Shown: positions 1-8,785, counted from the first letter of the stretch. The stretch: 18,313 bases of DNA from CAZPAH01 sp964584495 (GCA_964584495.1 CAZPAH010000053.1:1-18313); one strand, 5' to 3'. Numbers and translations are program-made. The notes: a model not told the origin generated them from the sequence alone.

Positions 1-2
1 TG

Positions 3-2183
3 GCACAGGCCATTTTTATCAGGGAGCTATTAAGTCTTTTCAGCGGAACCGAATTTGTTGTCGGAGTGCTGCTCGCTGGGTGGTTGTTGTGGGTCGGGGC
101 GGGCGGTTTGATAGGGGGTGGGTTTTTCAGAAATCTGTACTCCGGCCGGCCGGCCGCGTTCAGGCTGACCGGAGTGGCCATGGCTGTCCTGCTGCCTGTT
201 ACAGTGATCGCGGTCAGGATCATGCGCGGATTTATCGCCGATCCTCCCGGAATAATCCCCGAGTTCATGCCCGCGATTTTGTTCTCGCTTGCCGTCATCG
301 CGCCGTTCGGATTGATCTATGGGAATCTCTATAATATAGCCTCCGAATCGTTACGTGGAAGAGCTGGAGGCATGAGGGAGAGTATCACGGCGGTGTACCG
401 GTACGAGGCGGCCGGCGCCCTTGCCGGAGCGCTCGTCTTCTCCATGGTCCTGATACGGTTTCTTTCCCAGTTCGAATCCGCATTTCTTCTGGGGGCCTTG
501 ATCTTGACGGTGATCCTCCGTCCCGGGGGTGGAATATCTCGTTTTATTGCTTGGATTGCCGTGGTCGCCGCCGTCTGGTCGGCCCTAATCCTTTTTTCCC
601 CCGGAATCGACAGGAAAAGCATCGAGTCTATATTCCCTGGCTACAGCGTGACCGGATTCGTGTCGTCGAAGTATGGAGAACTAGCCTCCCTGTCGAGGGG
701 AGGGGTCGTGTCGGTATATTCGGAAGGATCCAGGCTCTTTTCGTTCCCCGAGCCTGAGAGATTGGAGGAGACGGTGGACCTGCCGCTTCTTCTGCACCCT
801 TCGCCGCGGAAAGTTCTTCTCATAGGATGCGCTCTCGGAGGAGGACTGGAAGAGACGCTAAGGTATCCTTCGGTCGATACGGTCGACTGGGTTGAACTGG
901 ATGAAACACTCGTGAAATTCACATCGGGAATGACGGGCCCTCTCGAGACACGACGCGCTATCGCCGCAGCAGGAGACGACGGAAGGGAAAAATCCCCCCG
1001 GGTAAGGTATTTCAATCTTGACGGACGGGATTTCCTGGCGGGTGGAAGGGGACCGTACGATCTGATATTGGTCGGCGCCCCGCAACCGCTGAACCTCAAG
1101 TGGAACAGGTATTTCACCAGGGAGTTCTTCTCCATGGCCCGGAAATCACTCTCTGTAGGCGGTATCCTTTTCTTCAGCCATCCTTCATCGGAGAATTTTA
1201 TTTCGGAGGAGCAGGCCGATGTCCTTAGAATCATTGACGAGTCTCTGAATGAGGTTTTCGAAGAAACCGCGGTGATGCCGGGGACGACGGCCCATTTCAT
1301 CGGCGGGGCGGGATTTTACGATACCGAATCGATTATCAGGAATGAGAAAGAGCGCGGAATAGAGACATTGTATATCAACGAGGGATTCCTTCCTTACAGG
1401 TTCTCGCAGGAAAGGAGGGAATATCTCGAGTCTGCCATTGCAGGGGCTGAAGATCCCGGGATTAACACCGATCTGACACCTTTATTGCCGGTATATGAGC
1501 AGATTCTCGAGGCGAAGAAGAGGGGCGAGGGTGGGGTTAGATCGTTTTTCAACGAGATACGCAAGGTCAATCCGCTGCTTCTATCGATTATTCCCCTTTT
1601 GATCATACTTCCGATCTTCGCGGCGCTTGGAAAGGTAAGGGCCGCAGGGGCCGCGGTTTTTTCCGTAGGAGCGGGGAGTTTTCTTTTCCAGCTGCTACTT
1701 TTAATGTCGTACCAGTCTTTTTGCGGTCTTCTGTACTATTCCATCGTGATCCTGACCGCGGTTTTCATGGCGGGAGCCGCCGCGGGGGCTTCGATAAAAA
1801 TCGCGGGAAGAAAGAGGATGCTGTCTCCCGCCTCGCTGCATCTCGGTTTTCTGCTGCTCACGGCGGGGGCGGCGGCCTACCTGATGCTGATATCGGGCGG
1901 TGTGATTTCCCTTAGTGCCATGTCCGCGGGATTCTTTATGCTGTCATTCATGTGCGGATTCTTGACAGGAGCCTACTACCGTTCCATAGTGGCCGTTTCG
2001 TTTCCCGAAAAGGGTAATCCCCCACCGGCTCTATTCTACGCGTGCGATCTGTTCGGAGCATCGGTGGGAGGGATCTATGGCGGCGCCCTGCTACTCCCTC
2101 TGGCGGGCATGGAGGGAGCGGTTCTTTTCCTCGTTCTCCTTCATCTGCCGGCAGCTCTTATCTGCCGGAGAAAAGGATTATGA
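3..2183 (+). CDS. Membrane-embedded spermidine-synthase-like protein (5' partial)
   Basis: The reading frame is open from the window edge, and the residues before the GTG at 66 (frame GCA CAG GCC ATT...) continue the family N-terminus (RELL...FSGTE), so the true start lies outside. About 726 residues are visible. Roughly six hydrophobic segments come first (to about nt 610), then a soluble Rossmann-like domain, then about seven more segments from about nt 1565 to the end. The domain has a SAM-binding type motif, VLLIGCALGGGLEETL (about nt 808-855), and an acidic strand end, VDWVELDE. This is the architecture of the spermidine synthase/MFS-like fusions. Where spermidine synthases have an SDxxDP-type active-site strand, this protein reads LVGAPQPLN (about nt 1068-1094), so both key aspartates are missing. 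Aminopropyl transfer is therefore unlikely; the substrate is unknown. It is convergent with the next gene, with a 10-bp gap and no visible terminator. Confidence 0.85.
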   Translation, partial: AQAIFIRELLSLFSGTEFVVGVLLAGWLLWVGAGGLIGGGFFRNLYSGRPAAFRLTGVAMAVLLPVTVIAVRIMRGFIADPPGIIPEFMPAILFSLAVIAPFGLIYGNLYNIASESLRGRAGGMRESITAVYRYEAAGALAGALVFSMVLIRFLSQFESAFLLGALILTVILRPGGGISRFIAWIAVVAAVWSALILFSPGIDRKSIESIFPGYSVTGFVSSKYGELASLSRGGVVSVYSEGSRLFSFPEPERLEETVDLPLLLHPSPRKVLLIGCALGGGLEETLRYPSVDTVDWVELDETLVKFTSGMTGPLETRRAIAAAGDDGREKSPRVRYFNLDGRDFLAGGRGPYDLILVGAPQPLNLKWNRYFTREFFSMARKSLSVGGILFFSHPSSENFISEEQADVLRIIDESLNEVFEETAVMPGTTAHFIGGAGFYDTESIIRNEKERGIETLYINEGFLPYRFSQERREYLESAIAGAEDPGINTDLTPLLPVYEQILEAKKRGEGGVRSFFNEIRKVNPLLLSIIPLLIILPIFAALGKVRAAGAAVFSVGAGSFLFQLLLLMSYQSFCGLLYYSIVILTAVFMAGAAAGASIKIAGRKRMLSPASLHLGFLLLTAGAAAYLMLISGGVISLSAMSAGFFMLSFMCGFLTGAYYRSIVAVSFPEKGNPPPALFYACDLFGASVGGIYGGALLLPLAGMEGAVLFLVLLHLPAALICRRKGL

Positions 2184-2193
2184 TTCGGACCCG

Positions 2194-3804
2194 TCAGCGC
2201 AGGCCGAGCTCGCTCTCCGAAAATATCTCGGCCGAGAAGATCTCGATCTTGGTTCCCGGCTTTTTCCATGCGTCGGGCGCAACGCCGGCCTTGACGCATG
2301 TTTGATCGAGGAACTTCTCGCGGTTCCATCCCCACTCGACGGCCACCTGTGGGAGAAGAAGCCCGCGGTTCGATCCCCTCGTTATGATTATCCCGTCTCT
2401 CCCCACTACGATCTCGGAAGGATCGGTTATCTCCCTTATGGGGGAGAGTATCGATATCTCTATCTGAATCTGATCGACCTCGCCTAGCGTGATCGGAGGG
2501 AACCTGTAATCCTTGAACGCGGCCGCTTCGGCCATCTCGCGGATCGTCTCGAGCAGCGGTTTGAAAGCGTCTATATATCCTATGCATCCGCGGAGCTGCC
2601 CGTTCTTCTTAAGAGTAACGAAAGCGCCTCGTTTCTCCATGAACACCGGGTTTTTCGGCTTGACGGTTTCGATTTTCTTCCCGGTCAGCACACCTTCAAT
2701 TACCGACCGTGCGTAACCGAGAAGAAAGATTTGATCGTCACGGTCCAGTTCTACCTCCTTAACAGTTCCTGAGCCCGATCGGACGCTTCCGGTGGGATTC
2801 CCCTGTCGGTCGGAGTCTTCCCTCAGCGCATCGTTTTTTTCACGAGTAGCTGCGCCGTTTTTTCCCCGCGGATCATCGCCGAGGAGTGCGGCGGATACAT
2901 AACCGACGACCTGGCTCTTGTCGCCTGAGACATCACCTGAATCGGCGTATTTGAGTATTTCGCATCTCGAAGATCCCAGCGCCCGGGCGGCTATCATGGC
3001 GGCGGCGACCGGGCCGCCTCCGCACGCTTCTGTTTCTTTCGAGGCAAGGGCCTTTTTCAAGCCCTCGATATCGTAATCTTCTATTAATTGAATAAATATA
3101 TGATCCAGGGTCCATGCGGCGGCTGAGCTGTGGAAATGGGAAAGGTCCGTGCTGGCAACGATCAGGGCGCTCTTGCCGGCGAGGGCCTTGCCGATCGCCG
3201 ATCCGAGGGCGTCAATCTCGGCCGGGGATTGATCTCCCATCACAATGGCAACGAGTTTAAATTCGCCGAGGGATACCTGCAGGAAGGGCAGCTGTACTTC
3301 CAGCGAGTGCTCGCCCCGCCCTCCGCGGAGCGTCGCGTGGCCGGTTGTGCCGATACGGATCAGATCGCTCGAAGCAGCGATCTTCTCTGAAAGTTCCTTG
3401 TCTATCGCTATCTTGCCGAGCGGCGTGATATAGGAGTCTCCCGAATAGACCGAGGAGTATGGAAAATATTCGACATGGCTTGGAGATATCACCACGACGG
3501 TATCGAACTGACCCGGCTCGAGGAGGCTGTAACCGCAGGCCGCGACATGGCCGGAATAGACATAACCTGCGTGAGGCGATATCAGGGCAAAAAGTCGGCC
3601 TTTCACATCGTAGTCCGGGGCATCCTTCAAGTACTCCATAATGTCCGCTCTCAGCCTGTCGGGATCGCCCGGGTAGAATTGCCCCGCAACGGCGGGCCGG
3701 CGTACTGTCTCTTCCATAGCGTTTCCTTTCCTGGCGGCCCCATAAGCGTTATGGCAGATCAAAGCCGCAATGGAAATAATCGAAATCAGCCTGCAGATTC
3801 TCAA
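2194..3804 (-). CDS. Fused MEMO-AMMECR1 protein (AmmeMemoRadiSam proteins B and A)
   Basis: 536 residues. Residues about 36-310 are a MEMO domain (related in fold to class III extradiol dioxygenases). It shows RRPAVAGQFYPGDP, SPHAGYVYSGH (H78), ISPSH (H110) and ACGGGP (C261), which match the H/H/C metal-site positions of MEMO1. A charged linker (about 311-350) leads to an AMMECR1 domain with the LRGCIGY motif (404-410). The molecular function of both families is unsettled. The frame is open to 3930, but that stretch lies inside the upstream radical SAM gene. The preferred start is TTG at 3804, which shares bases with that gene's TGA stop (TTGA) and has GGAGGG six bases upstream, so translation is probably coupled. 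From TTG the protein begins MRICRLISIISIAALICHNA, a signal-peptide-like or membrane-anchor segment. The alternative is ATG at residue 30 (MEETVRRPAVAG), which would give a cytoplasmic protein and also has a weak ribosome site. Confidence 0.9.
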   Translation of the reverse strand: MRICRLISIISIAALICHNAYGAARKGNAMEETVRRPAVAGQFYPGDPDRLRADIMEYLKDAPDYDVKGRLFALISPHAGYVYSGHVAACGYSLLEPGQFDTVVVISPSHVEYFPYSSVYSGDSYITPLGKIAIDKELSEKIAASSDLIRIGTTGHATLRGGRGEHSLEVQLPFLQVSLGEFKLVAIVMGDQSPAEIDALGSAIGKALAGKSALIVASTDLSHFHSSAAAWTLDHIFIQLIEDYDIEGLKKALASKETEACGGGPVAAAMIAARALGSSRCEILKYADSGDVSGDKSQVVGYVSAALLGDDPRGKNGAATREKNDALREDSDRQGNPTGSVRSGSGTVKEVELDRDDQIFLLGYARSVIEGVLTGKKIETVKPKNPVFMEKRGAFVTLKKNGQLRGCIGYIDAFKPLLETIREMAEAAAFKDYRFPPITLGEVDQIQIEISILSPIREITDPSEIVVGRDGIIITRGSNRGLLLPQVAVEWGWNREKFLDQTCVKAGVAPDAWKKPGTKIEIFSAEIFSESELGLR

Positions 3805-4943
3805 CGATTTCCCTCCGCCCAGATTCCAGCGATCGGTTTCCCGCAGAAGCGGCAGTTTCCTCCTACGATGTCGATCGATTCGATGATATAGCCGCGCCTC
3901 GATACTATCTTCTTCTCGCAGAAGGGGCAATAGGTGCTTTCGGCGATATGGCCCGTGACATTGCCTATATACACGTACCGTATCCCCTCCTCGATACTTA
4001 TATCTCTGGCGGTCTCCAGGGAGGAAACGGGCGTCGGGGGGAGATTCTTAAGAAGGTAATCGGGCATGAATCTGGAATAATGGACCGGTACATCCGGTCC
4101 AAGGTTGTCGTAAATCCAGCGGGACATTTCGCGGATCTTTTCCGGCGAGTCGTTAAGTGTCGGAATCATGAGGTAGACTATCTCGAGCCACACTCCGGCT
4201 TTCTTAATCGTCACTAGAGAGTCGAGAACAGGCATTAGAGTCGCGCCGCAGATCTTGCGGTAGTATGAATCTTCGAACGCTTTCAGATCGACCTTCACGG
4301 CGTCGACCAGCCGGCAGAGGTCGGTCAGCGGTTTTTCGTTGTAATACCCGTTTGTCACGACGACATTCTTCAGCCCCTTGGACCGTGAACGTCGGGAAAT
4401 CTCCTTCACATATTCGGTGAATACGACGGGCTCTCCGTATGTGTAGGCTATGGAAGTTACGTTCCTCGCCGAGGCGAGGGAGACGATCCCGCTACTTTCG
4501 CGGAACTCGGAATTGATATCTTCAGGGACCCCCTGTGATATCTGCCAGTTCTGGCAGAACTTGCAGGTCATGTTGCAGCCGACCGTGGAGATCGAAAACG
4601 CAAGTGTGCCCGGGAGGAAATGAAAGAAAGGTTTCTTCTCAATCGGATCTACATGTATAGAGCATGGACGGCCGTATGAGAGGGTATAGAGGGTGCCTTT
4701 ACGGTTTTCCCTTACCCTGCACTTGCCGCGTTTTCCTTCCGAGATGGTGCAGGCGTGAGGGCAGAGGAGGCACCGTACCCTGCCGTCTCTGAGTTTTTCC
4801 TGGTAGTCGGCCTCTTTTGGAGCAGTTTCACAGAAACCGGGCGACGGAAAGAAGACCGATGCCGGGGCCGCCGCTATCGCGGCCGTTCCAAGGATAAAGC
4901 TCCGTCGAGTGATGGAATAATTGAGATCGTTCGGTTTCCCCAT
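3801..4943 (-). CDS. AmmeMemoRadiSam system radical SAM enzyme with Tat signal
   Basis: 380 residues. The radical SAM cluster motif CX3CX2C is at C123, C127 and C130 (GCNMTCKFCQNW), and a YTYGEP segment (168-172) follows in the fold. The N-terminal region has a further cysteine set (C58, C61, C65, C75), and the C-terminus has paired CXXC motifs (C339/C342 and C364/C367) that look like a zinc ribbon or an extra metal site. The protein begins with a twin-arginine signal: T-R-R-S-F-I-L at 12-18, then an alanine-rich hydrophobic stretch to about residue 32. This implies Tat export of a folded, cluster-loaded enzyme. The family is related to pyruvate-formate-lyase-activating enzymes and nearly always co-occurs with MEMO and AMMECR1, which here follow as one fused gene with a 4-base overlap. 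Substrate and product are not known for the family. ATG at 4943 is chosen because it puts the RR motif at the normal distance from the N-terminus. Confidence 0.93.
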   Translation of the reverse strand: MGKPNDLNYSITRRSFILGTAAIAAAPASVFFPSPGFCETAPKEADYQEKLRDGRVRCLLCPHACTISEGKRGKCRVRENRKGTLYTLSYGRPCSIHVDPIEKKPFFHFLPGTLAFSISTVGCNMTCKFCQNWQISQGVPEDINSEFRESSGIVSLASARNVTSIAYTYGEPVVFTEYVKEISRRSRSKGLKNVVVTNGYYNEKPLTDLCRLVDAVKVDLKAFEDSYYRKICGATLMPVLDSLVTIKKAGVWLEIVYLMIPTLNDSPEKIREMSRWIYDNLGPDVPVHYSRFMPDYLLKNLPPTPVSSLETARDISIEEGIRYVYIGNVTGHIAESTYCPFCEKKIVSRRGYIIESIDIVGGNCRFCGKPIAGIWAEGNR

Positions 4944-4996
4944 TCTACATATCTTCCCGTCCGTCGGAGGTTGAGATATTTACCGGCGCCTGTATA

Positions 4997-5025
4997 AAGA
5001 TACTCCAAGAAGCGCATACTTTCAA
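4997..5025 (-). promoter_or_regulatory. Candidate sigma70-type promoter of the AmmeMemoRadiSam operon
   Basis: Read on the minus strand, TTGAAA (5025-5020), 17 bases, then TATCTT (5002-4997). This places the transcript start near 4990, about 47 bases before the radical SAM start codon. It lies in the 121-bp gap between this operon and the DUF4340 gene. I saw no convincing terminator for the upstream ABC operon in that gap, so some read-through is possible. Confidence 0.4.
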
Positions 5026-5064
5026 GTCCCCCGGAACGTACCGGTCGTCGGGCTGATAGAAACG

Positions 5065-6399
5065 CTAATTGCGCTTGGATCCGATAACAGCGAACCTTGC
5101 CGCTATCTGTCCGAAGGTGTTTGGCTTGAGCAGGCCCGAGGTTCCCGCCGTGAGGGAACCTCCCGCCACATCCCCTGAAGGGAGGCGGAAAAACGTGATG
5201 ATATCTATGACATCCCCCGTACTATTCTTGAGAGTCACCTCGAGAACCGGTTTTTCCCCGTGCAATTCTTTTCCTTCGGCGCCTTCATCAAGCAACCGTT
5301 CGAAGGCGAGACCGCGTAAAATCATCAGGAAGTAGCCGACCTGGTATGAGTCTATTCCGGCGGCCGGATCCTTGGTCGAACGCCATCCGTCCGATTCCAG
5401 CTTGAGAGTAAGGGAGGTATCGGGAGTCTCGTAATGGAGCTCCCTTACCTCTTCCGGGTCGAACAGGGTCAGGTTCAGAACGATGATATCGCCCTCGACC
5501 CAATCGAAGACCTGTTTCATCCATGCTTTGACCGACAGTACCTTGTCTATGCCGGATCTTACCGCGAAAGCGAAATCCCCCTCCGTGCGGCCGAGAGATA
5601 TCGTGATAGTGTCGGTATCGGTATAGATAAAGATATCGTTCTCCGGATCGCCTATTCCGTACTTCGACGCGTTCAGGGTGTCCTCCTGGACGAATTCGTA
5701 GACCATCGCGTCGGTCAGCCCCTTCAAAAAAGGCATTATCAGATCCCGGTCGACTCCCAGTCTCGATCCGGCCAGCACCCATGAATCACCCAGTCTCACG
5801 ATGGTGATATCCGAAAGCGGGCTTTTAATCCGGATTCCCTTTATCAGTTCGGGATCGATCCGCATGAAATTCTTGTCCCTGAGATGGTAGAGGTTTTTAT
5901 TCATCATGTTGCGGGTGATCTCGCGTGAAACGATAACTTCCGGAGATCCGCCTACGCGGATATAGCAGTTGTTGCCAACGGGGGTCTTGTCCCCCACGAA
6001 GATCGTATCCGGCGGCTCCGGCGAATTATAGAAGAAGATCAATGTGGCGAACGGATCGTCCAGCCCGAAATCTGCCAGGTTTTTTACGCCGGTGATCGGA
6101 CTCAGCTTCCTTCCCGGCAGTATTTGGAACAGGAACGCATCGATCGTGGAACGGGATCCCATGGTCGTTGTTGGATACGTGATAAGCCAGTTCTCGCCCT
6201 GCCTCATCCATTCTATCCTTTCCTTCTGTGGATTGATGAAAATGACCGAATCCACGTCGGACGGGCCGTGTGCGAGTATCCTGCGGGATGCGAGCCTTTC
6301 CGCCGTATTGCGCTGCTTTCTCTTCTCGTCGACGAGGAAGAAATATGCCGCGACGGCGGCCAGTACGATGAAGAGAATTATGATGGATCTAGTTTTCAT
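5065..6399 (-). CDS. DUF4340 domain protein, last gene of GldA/F/G-like ABC operon
   Basis: 444 residues. The N-terminus (MKTRSIIILFIVLAAVAAYFF) is one hydrophobic segment followed by a KRK-rich stretch, so it is a signal anchor with the bulk of the protein probably outside the inner membrane. The body shows the beta-rich repeats typical of DUF4340, such as ENWLITYPTTTMGSRSTIDAFL near residues 69-90, an ADFGLDDPFATLIF segment, and a later return of the same theme (DGWRSTKDPAAGIDSYQVGYFL). No catalytic motif is visible. In known genomes DUF4340 genes commonly sit next to gldG-like genes, as here, with a 12-bp gap to the GldG-like gene upstream. A role as extracytoplasmic accessory subunit of the ABC system is inferred from this context. 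The ribosome site is weak (AGGT ten bases upstream), so expression may depend on coupling. Confidence 0.85.
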   Translation of the reverse strand: MKTRSIIILFIVLAAVAAYFFLVDEKRKQRNTAERLASRRILAHGPSDVDSVIFINPQKERIEWMRQGENWLITYPTTTMGSRSTIDAFLFQILPGRKLSPITGVKNLADFGLDDPFATLIFFYNSPEPPDTIFVGDKTPVGNNCYIRVGGSPEVIVSREITRNMMNKNLYHLRDKNFMRIDPELIKGIRIKSPLSDITIVRLGDSWVLAGSRLGVDRDLIMPFLKGLTDAMVYEFVQEDTLNASKYGIGDPENDIFIYTDTDTITISLGRTEGDFAFAVRSGIDKVLSVKAWMKQVFDWVEGDIIVLNLTLFDPEEVRELHYETPDTSLTLKLESDGWRSTKDPAAGIDSYQVGYFLMILRGLAFERLLDEGAEGKELHGEKPVLEVTLKNSTGDVIDIITFFRLPSGDVAGGSLTAGTSGLLKPNTFGQIAARFAVIGSKRN

Positions 6400-6411
6400 T
6401 GTAAGACCTGC

Positions 6412-8013
6412 TCAGCCCGACCTGCGCCTGTTTACGAATACGATTATGCCGATAACCGCGACGACGGCCGGAAGACCCACGACGGGAAGCCAGAAGACGA
6501 CCCGTCCCTGTCTTGAGGTAAGCACGACCGGCTGGGTCAAAGAGTCTTTCGGGCGTATCGCGATGAGATCTTCCTCCTCGGCCAGCCAGTTGAAGGTGTT
6601 CATTAGAAGGTCTCTGTTTCCGGAGAGGCGCAGGTTTGAATTTCCGCAGAAATCGCTGTCCCCGAAAACGGCTAGGCGCGATATGACGCTGGAATTCTTC
6701 ATGGGCTCACCGGCCGATACGGAGGATGAATCTATGTTGTCCGCACCTCCGCGGCCTGGGGAGAGGGGGGTGACCATCTCGGCGGCGGCTGCCAGGTCGA
6801 GAGGACCGACTTTGTCGGAAGCGGGCTGGTACTGGGTTGAGCCCGAAAGAAGGGTTTCGATGTCGTATTCGGCGTAAGCGCTCTTATCGGTCGTGCAGAG
6901 GATCGTAACGGACAGGCCTACGGGCAGATCCTTGCCCACGCTAATGGATCTTGCCTGGGGGAAAAACGAGAAATTCCTGAAGCCCGATGTTATCGAATGC
7001 TTTCCGTACCGGTTGACGACGGGAGTAAGGAAGTTTCCCGCAAGCGCCTTGCCCGCCCTGTCGACCACGACGTCGTTGTTCACTGTGATGCCGAATGCGG
7101 CGGCTATCCCCTCGAGAAGTGGGATGTCGGTCACGGGATCCAGCAGAAGGAGAATCTTTCCCCCCGACGTAATGTAGTCGAGGATCCAGTTCTGCTCGCT
7201 TTTGAGAATATCGTCGGTCGGGCCGGCGACGACGAGCACCGTGCAGTCGGCGGGCACCCTGCCCGAGTTTGGTAGAAGGGTTTCCCTGACGACGAAATTT
7301 TCCGATTCGAGCGATTCGCGAAGCATTCTGTATCCCGAAGGTTCCGGATCGTTGATATTCTTTTCCCCGTGGCCGGTCGTAAAATAGACCGTTTTGATTC
7401 CGCCCGAGGTGATTCTCGCCACCGCGTTGGTCAAAACGCTTTCGGTCGCGCCTTTGACCTCTTCCTTTTTGCCGTCCGACTCGATGAAGATCGAACCGAA
7501 TTTCTTTACCTCGTAGCTACGGGCCGTAACCGGGTCTTGGTCGGGATCTATGAATGTGTAGACGATCTCGGGACTGAGACGTGCATATGAGGAAAGCATA
7601 TTTTCGAGCTCGATCTTCTCAGGCGAGGTTTCCTTGAAGAAGCAGGTGAAGCGGACGTCGGTCCTGAGACCTTCAAGGACCTTCACCGTCTGGGGCGACA
7701 GGGAAAACCGCTTGTTCCTCGTAGTGTCTATGATTACCCGGTGCCTGTAGGAGAGGGTCTGGAGGAATATCAGTATCGCTAGCATAACGATCACGGATAC
7801 ACCCGTTCCTATACCCCTCCTGGCGGTCCGCCTGGCGCCCGGGGAGGCGGAAACGCGGTAATTGACGATTATCGCGAAGATGGAGATGATCAGTCCCGCC
7901 AGAAGCGGCAGGAAGGCCAGCCATCCGCTCGCATACATTATACCGTATACGATGAATCCGGCGATCGTCAGGACAAGGCCCGCGGGGCCCAGGAATTTGA
8001 TGAACCTGCTCAT
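6412..8013 (-). CDS. GldG-like ABC transport auxiliary protein
   Basis: 533 residues. Three hydrophobic segments lie in the first 90 residues (about 9-27, 31-49 and 72-88), followed by a large soluble region and one C-terminal transmembrane segment (about 505-525) ending in NRRRSG. The region after the third segment, with RHRVIIDTTRNKRFSLSPQT and then FKETSPEKIELENMLSSY, matches the GldG/ABC-auxiliary pattern. The later TVYFTTGHGEKNIND and GGKILLLLDPVTD stretches fit the same family. It probably binds or shapes the substrate-facing side of the ABC complex; the substrate is unknown. It starts at an ATG two bases after the permease stop codon, and its ribosome site (GGAGGAG) lies within the end of the permease gene, so the two are translationally coupled. 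Confidence 0.87.
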   Translation of the reverse strand: MSRFIKFLGPAGLVLTIAGFIVYGIMYASGWLAFLPLLAGLIISIFAIIVNYRVSASPGARRTARRGIGTGVSVIVMLAILIFLQTLSYRHRVIIDTTRNKRFSLSPQTVKVLEGLRTDVRFTCFFKETSPEKIELENMLSSYARLSPEIVYTFIDPDQDPVTARSYEVKKFGSIFIESDGKKEEVKGATESVLTNAVARITSGGIKTVYFTTGHGEKNINDPEPSGYRMLRESLESENFVVRETLLPNSGRVPADCTVLVVAGPTDDILKSEQNWILDYITSGGKILLLLDPVTDIPLLEGIAAAFGITVNNDVVVDRAGKALAGNFLTPVVNRYGKHSITSGFRNFSFFPQARSISVGKDLPVGLSVTILCTTDKSAYAEYDIETLLSGSTQYQPASDKVGPLDLAAAAEMVTPLSPGRGGADNIDSSSVSAGEPMKNSSVISRLAVFGDSDFCGNSNLRLSGNRDLLMNTFNWLAEEEDLIAIRPKDSLTQPVVLTSRQGRVVFWLPVVGLPAVVAVIGIIVFVNRRRSG

Positions 8014-8014
8014 C

Positions 8015-8785
8015 TCAACTCCTCCACCTTGTTGAATCGAGCGATCTCAAGGTAAGAAAGACGAAGAAAAAGGTCAGAAGGAGATAATAGGTGATATCGT
8101 TGGAGTCGATTATCCCTTTCGAGAAAGAATCGAAGTGAAGGAGGATGGAAAGCTGCGCCAGGAATTTTGATATGGATAAATCCGCGAAAGGGGCGGCCCA
8201 GCCGACAATCAGGAAGAAGAGGGCGACGCCGAATGTCGCTACACCGGCGACGAGCTGGTTGTCGGTCATCGATGAGAAGAAGATTCCCATCGAGAGAAAA
8301 GAGGATCCCATGAGAAAAAGCCCGATGTAGCATGATGCTATCGGAAGGATCTCGGGATCGGAGTAGATTGCCAGAAGGAGCGGGTACAGGAGGGTACCCA
8401 GCAGCATCAGCGCATAGATCGTCAACGCCGACATGAATTTACCCATGACAACGGCAAAATCCGAAACGGGATAGGTCAGCAGGAGCTCGAATGTCCCCTG
8501 CTTCTTTTCCTCGGCGAGAAGCCTCATGGTGAGAAGGGGAAGGACCAGCAGAAGTATGATGCTCATGTTACCCATCAGCGGCCTCATTACGCCGTCCATC
8601 AGATTCAGGGCGCCCGAATAGTTATTGTTCTTTTCGAACTGATAGGAGAGGAAGTTGTAGTATCTGAAGATGCTGTAAAAAAAGTAACCGGAAAGGGCGA
8701 GGAATATCGAGATCGTGACGTAAGCCGTTACCGAGCGGAAATAGTATCTGATTTCACGAATATAAACGGCGGAGAACTTCTGCAT
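8015..8785 (-). CDS. ABC transporter permease, GldF-like
   Basis: 256 residues with about six hydrophobic segments: near 20-41, 70-88, 105-135, 140-165, 172-195 and 230-248. The sequence has the ABC-2 permease style seen beside GldA-like ATPases, including LAEEKKQGTFELLLTYPVSDFAVVMGKF, where a short EEKKxGTxE motif precedes the coupling region. The chosen start is ATG at 8785, which overlaps the ATPase stop (TGATG) and has AGGAGGTG upstream. The adjoining TTG at 8788 would be too close to that site. It is the membrane channel part of the exporter-like complex encoded by this operon. Confidence 0.88.
   Translation of the reverse strand: MQKFSAVYIREIRYYFRSVTAYVTISIFLALSGYFFYSIFRYYNFLSYQFEKNNNYSGALNLMDGVMRPLMGNMSIILLLVLPLLTMRLLAEEKKQGTFELLLTYPVSDFAVVMGKFMSALTIYALMLLGTLLYPLLLAIYSDPEILPIASCYIGLFLMGSSFLSMGIFFSSMTDNQLVAGVATFGVALFFLIVGWAAPFADLSISKFLAQLSILLHFDSFSKGIIDSNDITYYLLLTFFFVFLTLRSLDSTRWRS

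Noticed and set aside
641..1300. Long minus-strand ORF (219 codons) opposite the membrane synthase-like gene
   Set aside because: It lies wholly opposite a clear family member, has low-complexity serine/arginine-rich content, no ribosome site and no recognisable motif.
3805..3930. Longer start for the MEMO-AMMECR1 fusion
   Set aside because: The extra 42 residues are encoded inside the radical SAM gene in another frame, are highly charged, and match neither family; the TTG at 3804 has a strong ribosome site.
6044..6877. Plus-strand ORF of 277 codons spanning the DUF4340/GldG junction
   Set aside because: Composition is that of an antisense shadow of two well-supported genes; no motif and no ribosome site.
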